20,026 nt of DNA from Spirochaetia bacterium. Lineage in GTDB: Bacteria > Spirochaetota > Spirochaetia > Treponematales > Breznakiellaceae. Below are positions 4,450-12,190 of the stretch, in pieces. Each line of letters starts with the position of its first letter. Position 1 is the stretch's first letter. Made by a program: the position numbers and the translations under genes. The notes below the pieces were generated by a model. The model was not told the DNA's origin and did not search any database. It saw only the letters and a list, made by a program, of their open reading frames with translations. Location: NCBI GenBank assembly GCA_025997715.1, contig BNUY01000041.1:1-20026 (forward strand). The letters run 5' to 3'.

Positions 4450-7176
4450 CTAAAACGCCACTACCTCAATCCCCTCAACGACATACGAAATCTTCTCGTC
4501 ATTGATGGAGAATTGGAATTTTTCCCCCACCTTTTTATTCAGGATAGCAGCGCCCAGGGGTGACAGGTAGGAAATGATCCGGTTATCCGGGTCCGATTCC
4601 CAAGGCCCAAGGATGGTATACTCTTCATGCTTCCCGCTTACCTCATTGATGAGCTGCACCTTGGTTCCAAAGAAAACACGGCTTGTGTTTACCGAGGCGG
4701 GATCGAACAACTGAGCCCGTCCAATCTCGTCCTTCAGTTTAGTCACCGTGGATTCCAGGATGCCCTGTTTCTCCTTGGCGGCCTTGTATTCCGCATTTTC
4801 CCGGAGGTCCCCCAGGCTCAGGGCAAAGCCGATTTCCTTCGAGTTGAGCGGCACCTCCACATCCATGATGTGGGCCAATTCCCGCTGCTTTTCTTCGAAC
4901 TTGGCCATGGTAACCAGCAGCCCCCGGGAAACCACGGACTTCTCGGTATCCCCAAGAAACTTGAAAGCCGGATGCTTTTGGAGTATCCGGTTTCGCAGGT
5001 TCAGTTTGTCCGCCGGGTCCAGGTCCTTCACGTCATCGATCAGGGTATAGATACGGGTAATCGTATCCGGGTCCGCAGCGTCAATAAAGATGTTTAGCAC
5101 ATCATCCTTAAAGAGCAGGGCGTAGACCTGTTTGTTTACCTTTTTGTTTTCCGCCGTATCCCGGTGGTTTTCAATTTCCCGGTAGGTGATGTTCAGCATA
5201 TGGATAAGCACGATAAGTTTCCGCTCCAGGCTTAGGCCGGCTTTTTCAAACCAGGGCTCGTCCTTGAGGTTTTTTAGTATCCATACCACTGCGTCACGGA
5301 TCTCCCGGTGATCTCGGTAGTTCTCAAAACAATACTGGGTCAGGGCAACGAGTTTGTCCTCAGATCCTTCCTTTTTCAGCCGCTCAACAATGGACGGGGA
5401 GAGGGCATAGGGGAACAGTTTGATGTATATATCCGGCCAGTCGGGGACGAAGAGCTGAATGTGGTTGAGGAAATCTTCCTTGAACCTGGCGTCCTTGAGG
5501 CTGAGGAACAGGGCGGGCACATCCTCAATTTCATTAAAGATATCAATAAAGTCCAGGGAAAGGCCCGTGCCTAAATGGGGATGCTTGCCTGCGAGGTCTT
5601 TTACCAGTAAATAAGACGCCACATACTCCGGTGTCTGCCCTTTTGTCCTGAGGTAGGCGGTGAAGTAGGCAAACATTTCGGTAAAATATTCAGAATCCAG
5701 TTCCACATCCTTCTGGGCCGCATAGTTTCTGATGGTGACCGCCCGCTCAAAGAAATTGCGCTCCGCCTTAAATTCGTTGTAGAGTTTTTCGTCGATGCTG
5801 ATGGGCCGGTCCCGCACCGTAAAGATGTCGATGTTATCCGGGCTTACCCCAAAGCCGGGGTCCGCCTTGAGGATGTCCCGGGCCTTGCCGCTCCAGGTGG
5901 TCCACTCCCCGGAAGAAAGAACCCCCGGCACCAGTTCCGCCTTCATGCGCTTGAGGTCGCAGGCGTTATTAAAGCTGCGGATCACCGTTTTTAAGGCCCA
6001 TTTAATACCCTTGCTTTTGGCCTCTTCCTCGTCCTTCACCTCTTCCTTCACCCATTCGTGGAGTTTTTCCGGTTTCCAGGTGGCCTTGAGCACCCAAATA
6101 TGGTCCTTCGCTATGGGCTGCAGGGCGTTTACCGCCATTTTGAGGTCCATGGAATGGTCCCGCTTCTTGGCAAAGTTGATGACAATCTTATCTCCCTTCA
6201 CCAGGGCGATCTTCCCTATGCCCCAGGTCCGGTGGGACACATAGCTCCCCTTGTCAAAGGCGATGTGCTTCTCGAAATCGGTGATGGCTTCGTGGACATT
6301 GCGGTACTTCTGGGAAAGGTTGGAAACCCTGATGCACTCCTCAAGCTGGCTGTGCCCGGCGTGCTTCAGCCGGAAACATTCGGTGATCTCCCTCCGCGCC
6401 GGTTCATCCCGTTCATCGTACTCCAATATGATTTTGCAGATGCCGATGGCGGTATCAATATCGCCCTTCTCCTTGCAGTAGGCGTACACATCGTTGAGCA
6501 GTAATACTGCCTTGTCCTTACTGATGTTCTTGGCGATCTTCTTCTGGACATGGAGGAAAAAGTCGATATCCTCTTTGTCGTATTGGATAAGCTTGGCCCA
6601 GATTTCCCGGACATTGGTAAAAAGGCCCTTGTTGATGTACCGGTGCAGGGCTTTCTTGTAGTAGTCCACCGCCTCTTCTATCTTGCCCTGCTTTTCGTAG
6701 TATTCCCCCAGGTTCTTTGCCAGGTCAGCCTCTTCGTAGTCCACCTTGACCAGCCGTTCCCAGATGTCGTAGATGGCCGTCTCTTCGTTATCGTTCTTGT
6801 AACATTCCGCCAGGGTACGGAGGGCGAACTTCGATTCGCCGTGAATAAGGATACTGTCGCAGAGGTACTTCACGATGTTCCACTTGTGGTTGTCCACAAA
6901 AATGTTCACCAGGTTGGTCAGTGCGGCATCATCAATGAGCTGCCGGGACAGGGCGATCATCCCTGAAAGATAGAGGGCAATGATGCTGTTCTTGGTGTGC
7001 ACCAGTTGCTCATCGCAGATGGTCTTCAATTCATCATAGGCCTTTACATCCCGTGCTTCTTTCAGGAGGACATCCAGCTCTTTAAACTGGTTGGTAGAAT
7101 AATTGCTGAGGGTGGCCCTGGTCCATTTTTCCTCATTCAGCATTTCCTGTACTTTCTTCAAAAGAGCTTCAGACAT
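4450..7176 (-). CDS. greA: Giant GreA-type transcription elongation factor with long helical-repeat N-terminus
   Basis: About the last 155 residues form a complete Gre factor, which rescues backtracked RNA polymerase by stimulating transcript cleavage. The coiled-coil tip motif GDLRENAEYKAAKEKQ with its acidic Asp/Glu is intact, followed by the FKBP-like end (GTKVQL, ILGPWESDPD, ISYLSPLGAAILNKKVGE). Ahead of it lie about 750 residues of TPR-like helices (for example YYEKQGKIEEAVDYYKKALH) and a small beta module (SHRTWGIGKIALVKGDKIVI). Such oversized GreA proteins are known in spirochaetes. I chose ATG 7176 because GGAG lies six bases upstream; an in-frame ATG at 7188 would add MEYE. It follows the upstream TPR gene by about 20 bases in one operon. 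Confidence 0.88.
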   Translation of the reverse strand: MSEALLKKVQEMLNEEKWTRATLSNYSTNQFKELDVLLKEARDVKAYDELKTICDEQLVHTKNSIIALYLSGMIALSRQLIDDAALTNLVNIFVDNHKWNIVKYLCDSILIHGESKFALRTLAECYKNDNEETAIYDIWERLVKVDYEEADLAKNLGEYYEKQGKIEEAVDYYKKALHRYINKGLFTNVREIWAKLIQYDKEDIDFFLHVQKKIAKNISKDKAVLLLNDVYAYCKEKGDIDTAIGICKIILEYDERDEPARREITECFRLKHAGHSQLEECIRVSNLSQKYRNVHEAITDFEKHIAFDKGSYVSHRTWGIGKIALVKGDKIVINFAKKRDHSMDLKMAVNALQPIAKDHIWVLKATWKPEKLHEWVKEEVKDEEEAKSKGIKWALKTVIRSFNNACDLKRMKAELVPGVLSSGEWTTWSGKARDILKADPGFGVSPDNIDIFTVRDRPISIDEKLYNEFKAERNFFERAVTIRNYAAQKDVELDSEYFTEMFAYFTAYLRTKGQTPEYVASYLLVKDLAGKHPHLGTGLSLDFIDIFNEIEDVPALFLSLKDARFKEDFLNHIQLFVPDWPDIYIKLFPYALSPSIVERLKKEGSEDKLVALTQYCFENYRDHREIRDAVVWILKNLKDEPWFEKAGLSLERKLIVLIHMLNITYREIENHRDTAENKKVNKQVYALLFKDDVLNIFIDAADPDTITRIYTLIDDVKDLDPADKLNLRNRILQKHPAFKFLGDTEKSVVSRGLLVTMAKFEEKQRELAHIMDVEVPLNSKEIGFALSLGDLRENAEYKAAKEKQGILESTVTKLKDEIGRAQLFDPASVNTSRVFFGTKVQLINEVSGKHEEYTILGPWESDPDNRIISYLSPLGAAILNKKVGEKFQFSINDEKISYVVEGIEVVAF

Positions 7177-7198
7177 CTCGTACTCCATTCATCGCAAA

Positions 7199-8176
7199 CT
7201 ACCCCATATACCGTTCGTATACGGCGGGATCAACAATCTTAATTTTCAGCAGGGTCTCCTCTATTAAAGCGGGGTCCTCCTGAACATTCTCGTAATGGTC
7301 GATTAACCAAAAATACCGGTTAATCAGCCGGGGGGTAAGAAGATTCAAATCTTCCGGCTTCCCCCTGACCGCGTTCTCCAGGGTAAAGATAGATTGTTTC
7401 AGCCGGCCTACTTCAATCTGCTTCAACTCCCGTTTCACCGAAAACACCCCGAACAGGCACCCGTAAATTGGTATCCATTCCAGGAGTTCCTTCTCCTTAT
7501 GCCCCTCGGCCTCTACCCGGTCCCGCAGCCGCAGGATCATCTCCGATTCCATGGACCGGATGTCCACCTTCTGGGCATCCATATAGAAGGCCTCCCGGAA
7601 TAATGCCTTGGCGCTCCGGGTTTCCTCCATAAGGGCGTTCACATCCGCAAGCTGGGAAAGGGCTTCCCCATCCTCCCGCTTGAACCGGACCGCCTGTTCC
7701 AGATATTTCAGAGCCTCATCGTAATTCCCCACCCCCTTATAGCAGCGGCCCACCAGCAAAAGCGACCCCGGGTCATGCTGGTTCACCCCGTCCCCCAGGA
7801 TATCCTCGAAGGATTGCAGGGCGGTGGAATACACGAAGCGCTTCACCGCATACAGGCAGGGATCGTAGGATTCCACATGCCCGGCGTCTCCGCCAATGCG
7901 GTCCAGGAAGCCGTAGAAAGCGTCCCACTGGGAAAGGATGAACTCCCCCCGGGCGTAGGTATCACTCTGCTCGTTACGGGAGGGGTCTCCCCGTATCCGT
8001 TCAAGCCACCAGTGGATGCAGTTCAAGGCGTAGACCACTTCCGGGTTCTCGAAATCTATCCCGAGCGCTTCCTCCAGCGCCCCTATGGCCTGCGCAGCGT
8101 CAGAGGTTTTCAGCTTTTCATAGGCTTTCTGAATGAGCCTCTGTACAGATTGTTCTTCGCTCATGGCTTGTGACAT
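7199..8176 (-). CDS. TPR-repeat protein upstream of greA
   Basis: A 325-residue soluble protein with no signal peptide. Helical repeats of the TPR type are visible, clearest around GSLLLVGRCYKGVGNYDEALKYLEQAV and the following EDGEALSQLADVNALM, and less clearly at the N-terminus (AAQAIGALEEALGIDFENPE). It probably mediates protein contacts; the partner is unknown. Sitting first in an operon with the giant GreA, it could work with it, but that is inference. ATG 8176 has AGAAGGA nine bases upstream, and a promoter lies just before it. An internal ATG at 8164 (MSEEQSV) is a less likely start. Confidence 0.75.
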   Translation of the reverse strand: MSQAMSEEQSVQRLIQKAYEKLKTSDAAQAIGALEEALGIDFENPEVVYALNCIHWWLERIRGDPSRNEQSDTYARGEFILSQWDAFYGFLDRIGGDAGHVESYDPCLYAVKRFVYSTALQSFEDILGDGVNQHDPGSLLLVGRCYKGVGNYDEALKYLEQAVRFKREDGEALSQLADVNALMEETRSAKALFREAFYMDAQKVDIRSMESEMILRLRDRVEAEGHKEKELLEWIPIYGCLFGVFSVKRELKQIEVGRLKQSIFTLENAVRGKPEDLNLLTPRLINRYFWLIDHYENVQEDPALIEETLLKIKIVDPAVYERYMG

Positions 8177-8193
8177 CTAAAAATATCCTTCTC

Positions 8194-8221
8194 ATTATAC
8201 CATTTGCGCGGTTCTTTACAA
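8194..8221 (-). promoter_or_regulatory. Sigma70-type promoter for the TPR-greA operon
   Basis: Read on the minus strand: TTGTAA (8221-8216), a 16-base spacer, then TATAAT (8199-8194). An AGAAGGA ribosome site and the ATG at 8176 follow. The -35 box overlaps, by five of six bases, the -35 box of the divergent rpe promoter. Confidence 0.6.
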
Positions 8222-8243
8222 GGGGGGCTTGGGTCCGTATCAT
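8215..8243 (+). promoter_or_regulatory. Sigma70-type promoter for rpe, near-leaderless
   Basis: TTTACA (8215-8220), a 17-base spacer, TATCAT (8238-8243). The rpe ATG at 8250 follows after six bases, so the transcript should begin at about the start codon. The AAGG one base before the ATG is too close to act as a ribosome site. Confidence 0.5.
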
Positions 8244-8249
8244 CAAGGT

Positions 8250-8906
8250 ATGAGTCTCCCTATTATTGCGCCATCGGTGCTTTCTGCGGACTTTTCCTCC
8301 ATGGCCTCCGGCGCCGCCCTTATCGCATCCTCCGGCGCGGAGTGGGTCCACCTTGATGTGATGGACGGCTGTTTTGTCCCCACTATCAGCTTTGGCCCCA
8401 AGATGGCGGCGGATCTCCGTCCCCATTCCTCCCAAATTTTCGACGCCCATCTGATGATTCAGAACCCCCTTAATTTTGTGGAGGAATTTGCCAAGGCCGG
8501 GGCGGATTATATCACCTTCCATGTGGAGGCGGCGGTCCATTCCCACCGGGTTCTGCAAGCTATCCACGCCCTGGGTAAAAAGGCAGGTGTCAGCATCGTG
8601 CCATCCACGCCGGTATCCTTCATTGAACCCCTGCTGCCCTTTGTCGAACTTGTCCTGGTGATGACCGTCAATCCCGGCTACGGGGGGCAGCCCATTATTC
8701 CCGAATGTTTTGACAAGGTCCGGGCGCTGGCCGCATTACGGGAGGCGGGTAGGGGGGGGTACCTCATTTCCGTGGATGGGGGCATCAACGCCTCCACCGC
8801 CAAGACTGCCCGGGAGGCGGGGGCGGATGTGCTGGTCGCCGGGTCCTCCTTCTTCGGCGCGGCGGATACGGCTGTGCTGGTGCGGCAGCTCAAGGGCCTC
8901 TCATAA
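8250..8906 (+). CDS. rpe: Ribulose-phosphate 3-epimerase
   Basis: Interconverts ribulose 5-phosphate and xylulose 5-phosphate in the pentose phosphate pathway. It is a TIM barrel of 218 residues. It shows IAPSVLSADF at the N-terminus, the metal site HLDVMDG with the following FVPTISFGP, DAHLMI, the MTVNPGYGGQ loop (usually SVNPGFGGQ), and SVDGGI and AGSSFF for phosphate binding. All expected catalytic positions are present. The usual xxNPxTP strand reads SIVPSTP here, a small departure. ATG 8250 is preferred over an upstream in-frame TTG at 8229 because the conserved sequence begins just after it. The next gene begins one base after its stop. Confidence 0.95.
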   Translation: MSLPIIAPSVLSADFSSMASGAALIASSGAEWVHLDVMDGCFVPTISFGPKMAADLRPHSSQIFDAHLMIQNPLNFVEEFAKAGADYITFHVEAAVHSHRVLQAIHALGKKAGVSIVPSTPVSFIEPLLPFVELVLVMTVNPGYGGQPIIPECFDKVRALAALREAGRGGYLISVDGGINASTAKTAREAGADVLVAGSSFFGAADTAVLVRQLKGLS

Positions 8907-8907
8907 G

Positions 8908-10023
8908 ATGCGGCTCGATCCGGTTTTAAGCAGGGCCGTCCGTCTGCTGCGGAGAAGGAAGTTCGGGGAGGTGATCTCCCTGCTCCAGCCGGAGGTGGTC
9001 CGCTACCACGATTCCTTCAATTATTACTATATATTAGGTTGCGCATGCCTCCGGGCGGGGGATCTGGGGGGGGCCTTTACCTATTTCAAGCGCGGGCGGG
9101 AAATCAAGATGCTGGAGCCCTCGGTGCTCCTGGGGATGGCGGTGTGCTGCATGCACCGGGGGGATACGACGAAAGCGGTGGATCTCTACCTGGAAGTGCT
9201 GGACCGGGAAGGCCGGAATTCGATTGCCCGGAAGGCCCTCCAGGTGTTGCGGAAATACGGGGGCGCCGGGGAGATTCAGGCCTGGATTGATTCGGGGAAA
9301 ACCCATCAACTGTTTCCGCCCATCCCCGTGCTGCCCCTTACCCCGGGCCGGATCATCCTTCCCCTTGCCGCTTTCATTCTGGCCGCGGCCCTTGTCGGCG
9401 GTATTTTGGCCGCAACCGGGGTGATTCACCTGGGTAAGGCCATGCCGGAACGGGCGGGGCTTGCGGAGATTGCACTGGAACGGGAGGAACGGGAAACCCC
9501 GGTGCAGATTGGCGGGACCTACCGGTACATCCTTACCCGGAACCAGGTGCTGGAGCTCTACGAAACGGCGTTAAAGCTTTTTGCAGAGTACCGTGACGAA
9601 GCGGCCAAGGTTCCCCTCAACCGGCTTATCGAATCCAACGCTTCGGAGCCGGTGAAAAACAAAACCCGGCTCCTTAAGGACTACATGGAAATCCCCGGCT
9701 TTGATACCCTCAAGGACCGTTTCCCCTATGCGGAGGTGCGGCAGGACCCCCTGCTGTACCGGGACTGCTACGTTATCTGGCGGGGCATGGCCACCAACCT
9801 CCGCGAGGGGGAAAACAGTACCGTCTTTGATTTCCTGGTAGGCTACGATACCCGCAGTACCCTGGAGGGGATCGTACAGGTAGAGTTTGGCTTTTCCGTA
9901 GCCCTCAACCCGGAGCGGCCCCTGGAAGTGCTGGGCCGGGTGATACCGATGGGGGAAGAGGGAGTGCGGCTGGAAGGGATAGCGCTGCATCAGGCGATGT
10001 TTTTGGGGACCGGGAGGCCCTAG
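8908..10023 (+). CDS. TPR protein with one membrane segment and an extracytoplasmic domain
   Basis: A 371-residue protein in three parts. Residues 1-130 are TPR-like helices (FNYYYILGCACLRAGDLGGA, LLGMAVCCMHRGDTTKAVDL). Residues 149-173 form a single hydrophobic segment after a proline-rich stretch. The rest is a mixed domain with several Tyr/Arg-rich strands and no motif I recognise. With no signal peptide, the TPR part is likely cytoplasmic and the C-terminal part outside the membrane. The ATG follows the rpe stop by one base, so the two are translationally coupled although no functional link to the epimerase is evident. A similar TPR-plus-anchor design is common in treponemes. Confidence 0.75.
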   Translation: MRLDPVLSRAVRLLRRRKFGEVISLLQPEVVRYHDSFNYYYILGCACLRAGDLGGAFTYFKRGREIKMLEPSVLLGMAVCCMHRGDTTKAVDLYLEVLDREGRNSIARKALQVLRKYGGAGEIQAWIDSGKTHQLFPPIPVLPLTPGRIILPLAAFILAAALVGGILAATGVIHLGKAMPERAGLAEIALEREERETPVQIGGTYRYILTRNQVLELYETALKLFAEYRDEAAKVPLNRLIESNASEPVKNKTRLLKDYMEIPGFDTLKDRFPYAEVRQDPLLYRDCYVIWRGMATNLREGENSTVFDFLVGYDTRSTLEGIVQVEFGFSVALNPERPLEVLGRVIPMGEEGVRLEGIALHQAMFLGTGRP

Positions 10024-10159
10024 TCGGGCGCAGCCACCTTTGACTCCTATACTATACTCAGTTGTAAAAAGTTAATCCGCTCGTTGTTTTTACGAGGCAA
10101 ACATACTTCCTTCTGCGGGCCTGCGGAAACGAGACTGGTCTCTCCCTGTTTTGGGACAA

Positions 10160-10177
10160 CCTACTAAATTTAGTAGG
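10160..10177. promoter_or_regulatory. Operator-like 18-bp palindrome, copy 1
   Basis: CCTACTAAATTTAGTAGG is a perfect 18-bp palindrome, preceded by CAA. It is repeated with one changed base at 10203. The symmetric form suits a dimeric regulator. Confidence 0.6.
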
Positions 10178-10202
10178 TCAAAAACACCCTAAAAAACCCC
10201 AA

Positions 10203-10220
10203 CCTACTAATTTTAGTAGG
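10203..10220. promoter_or_regulatory. Operator-like 18-bp palindrome, copy 2
   Basis: CCTACTAATTTTAGTAGG differs from copy 1 by one base, and like it is preceded by CAA. The centres are 43 bp apart, close to four helical turns, so two bound dimers would face the same side of the DNA. It lies about 60 bp upstream of the SPFH gene. The regulator is not encoded nearby in an obvious way. Confidence 0.6.
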
Positions 10221-10221
10221 A

Positions 10222-10249
10222 TTTCAAACAACCCCTTCGCCAGTACCAT
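10222..10249 (+). promoter_or_regulatory. Possible promoter of the SPFH operon
   Basis: TTTCAA (10222-10227), a 16-base spacer, TACCAT (10244-10249), directly downstream of palindrome 2 and 33 bp before the first ATG. The boxes are weak matches. The rest of 10024-10282 holds a short GAGAC/GTCTC repeat near 10131 and no other clear promoter. Confidence 0.25.
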
Positions 10250-10282
10250 GTCGTAGAAAAACAGGAATTAAATGGAGTTATT

Positions 10283-11461
10283 ATGGCGTTCATTGATGTT
10301 GTCGAATGGGAAAATGCGACAAATGATGTATTTGCCTGGAAATTCGGGCAAAACAAAAACAATAATCTGAGTACCGCGACCCAACTCATTGTACGGGAGT
10401 CCCAGGAAGCGGTGTTTTTTCATCAGGGTCAAATTATCGGGAAGTTTGGCCCGGGTAAACATACCCTGAATACGGAAAATATACCGCTCCTGCGTAATTT
10501 GTTCGGCATCCCCTTTGGGGGTAAGAACCCCTTTACGGCGGAAGTATGGTTTGTTAATAAGGCCGCCCCGCTTACTATCAATTGGAAGACGGATACCATG
10601 CGTTTTCGGGACCCCGAATACGGCCAAATGGTGCCCCTCATGGCGGAGGGGCGTTACGGCCTCAAGGTGCAGGACGCCGAGCGCTTCCTGGTCCAGCTTG
10701 TGGCGGCGCTGACTTCTTTTACATCCGCCGATCTGACCAACCACTTTATCGGTCCCCTGATTGCCAAGACAAAGAGTACCATCATTGGCTTTATGTCGGC
10801 AAATCAGGTGGGAATTACCACCATTTCCGCCCGGCTGGATGATCTCTCCAAATTTATTGAACAACCCCTGAAGGAATTTTGGGAACCCTACGGAATGTTG
10901 CTAACCGGCTTCTTTATCACGTCGGTGGATCTTGATACGAGTACTGCGGACGGCAAGAAGATTGCCGATGCCATGAGCGATCAATCGGCCCAGAACATTG
11001 CCGGGTATACCTGGCAACAGAAGCAGGGCTTCGGTGTGGCGGATCATGCCCTTACCCAGGGGGGTGATATGGGGATTCTGGGCGCCGCCGCAATGACCGG
11101 CATGTTCGGCGGCGGGGGCGGTATGGGGCAGGCCCTGATGCAGCCCAATACCCAGCAGGGGGGTGGTTTCCAACAGGGCGCGGCGCCGGTTCAAGGCCGC
11201 AAAGAGGTGTTCTGTGCCCAGTGTGCCAAGAAATTCCCCAGTACCTCAAAGTTCTGTCCCTCCTGCGGCCATCAATACACCCCCTGCCCCCGTTGCGGGA
11301 GCGATAACCTCCCCACAAGCCGCCGGTGCGTTTCATGCGGAACCGAACTTGCGGCCCAGGCGCAAGGGGGCGGCGGTATGGGTGACGCCTGTTCCCGCTG
11401 CGGTTCTCCGGTTACACCGGGGGTAAAGTTCTGTCCCACATGCGGTAATAAGGTAGGTTAA
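10283..11461 (+). CDS. SPFH-domain protein with C-terminal zinc ribbons (YdjI / virion-core-like family)
   Basis: A 392-residue protein. The first two thirds resemble the SPFH-like family typified by Bacillus YdjI. Visible are a WENxxxDVFAWKF start, LIVRESQEAVFFHQGQI, GPGKHTL, a region that sets the protein against ligands or membrane, and LTGFFITSVDLD at the end of the SPFH part. A Gly/Gln/Met-rich linker follows. The tail from C311 has three CxxC...CxxC units (FCAQC/FCPSC, PCPRC/RCVSC, ACSRC/FCPTC), consistent with zinc ribbons. ATG 10283 has GGAG five bases upstream. It is the first gene of an operon running to 17364, and YdjI-type proteins elsewhere sit with phage-shock genes. Predicted role: scaffold or adaptor at the inner membrane. 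Confidence 0.8.
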   Translation: MAFIDVVEWENATNDVFAWKFGQNKNNNLSTATQLIVRESQEAVFFHQGQIIGKFGPGKHTLNTENIPLLRNLFGIPFGGKNPFTAEVWFVNKAAPLTINWKTDTMRFRDPEYGQMVPLMAEGRYGLKVQDAERFLVQLVAALTSFTSADLTNHFIGPLIAKTKSTIIGFMSANQVGITTISARLDDLSKFIEQPLKEFWEPYGMLLTGFFITSVDLDTSTADGKKIADAMSDQSAQNIAGYTWQQKQGFGVADHALTQGGDMGILGAAAMTGMFGGGGGMGQALMQPNTQQGGGFQQGAAPVQGRKEVFCAQCAKKFPSTSKFCPSCGHQYTPCPRCGSDNLPTSRRCVSCGTELAAQAQGGGGMGDACSRCGSPVTPGVKFCPTCGNKVG

Positions 11462-12174
11462 TGATGAAAAGCAGGTTTTCCTTTTTCCGGGCTATCCTTT
11501 TTCTTGTGGGCGCCGGGGTAGTTGTTCTGGCCTTTTATCTTACCCAGGGCGGCAGGGAAGTTACCGGGGTCGACAAATTTACCTGGGTTTCTATCTCGAT
11601 CATGTATCTGGTTTTATTTACGCCTTTTTTCTTTTCCAGCATCAGGCTTGCCAATTTTTCGGAAAAAATCCCCAACATGGTTCTTTCCTGGCTGGGCATC
11701 ATTGTCTATGTAATCGCTTCAATCATCGTATTAGTCTTGCTCAAGTATTATCTTACCCTGAATCAAGCCATTATCATCCAGGCCATTTTAGTCTTTCTGT
11801 TTCTTCTGGATGTTTACTTCGCCTATTTTGCCTCGGCCCATGTCGCTTCCGTTGCCCGTGAAGTGGAATCCAAACGGCAGTACCTTACGGAGATTAAAAG
11901 CAAGGCCGCATCCCTCACCCTTATTGTAGGAAATTTGCCTTCCCAATATGAACAGGTTCAGAAGTTGATTAATCAGGTAACGGATGATATCAAATATGTT
12001 TCTCCCGTATCAGGCGGCGCCGGTACCGATGCGGAGCTGCAAATTATTTCTTCGCTGGACAATGTAAAAGAATATTGCGACATTGCGTGTTCGGGCGGGA
12101 ATCCCGCATCCTTTGAATCGGAAGTAAAAAAACTGCAAATGCTTGTTAAGCAGAGAAAATTATTGCGCGGTTAA
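11461..12174 (+). CDS. Four-helix membrane protein with cytoplasmic tail
   Basis: A 237-residue protein with four hydrophobic segments at about residues 8-27, 41-60, 74-95 and 101-125. A cytoplasmic helical tail follows (REVESKRQYLTEIKSKAA, YEQVQKLINQVTDDI). The start overlaps the previous stop in TAATG; a second ATG follows at once. The Bacillus ydj operon also pairs its SPFH/zinc-ribbon protein with a membrane protein (YdjH); gene order and topology are similar, but I cannot show sequence kinship by eye. It likely anchors the complex to the membrane. Confidence 0.7.
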   Translation: MMKSRFSFFRAILFLVGAGVVVLAFYLTQGGREVTGVDKFTWVSISIMYLVLFTPFFFSSIRLANFSEKIPNMVLSWLGIIVYVIASIIVLVLLKYYLTLNQAIIIQAILVFLFLLDVYFAYFASAHVASVAREVESKRQYLTEIKSKAASLTLIVGNLPSQYEQVQKLINQVTDDIKYVSPVSGGAGTDAELQIISSLDNVKEYCDIACSGGNPASFESEVKKLQMLVKQRKLLRG

Positions 12175-12190
12175 TTAAGGGGGTTTTATT

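Noticed and set aside
4627..5097. 156-codon plus-strand frame inside greA
   Set aside because: It lies wholly within the GreA domain coding on the minus strand; a shadow of codon bias.
10160..10220. Repeated palindromes considered as a CRISPR-like array
   Set aside because: Only two copies with a 25-base gap, each a full palindrome placed before an operon; an operator pair fits better.
10268..10864. 198-codon minus-strand frame across the SPFH gene start
   Set aside because: It runs through the strong SPFH coding frame, and its product resembles no family and is not protein-like in composition.
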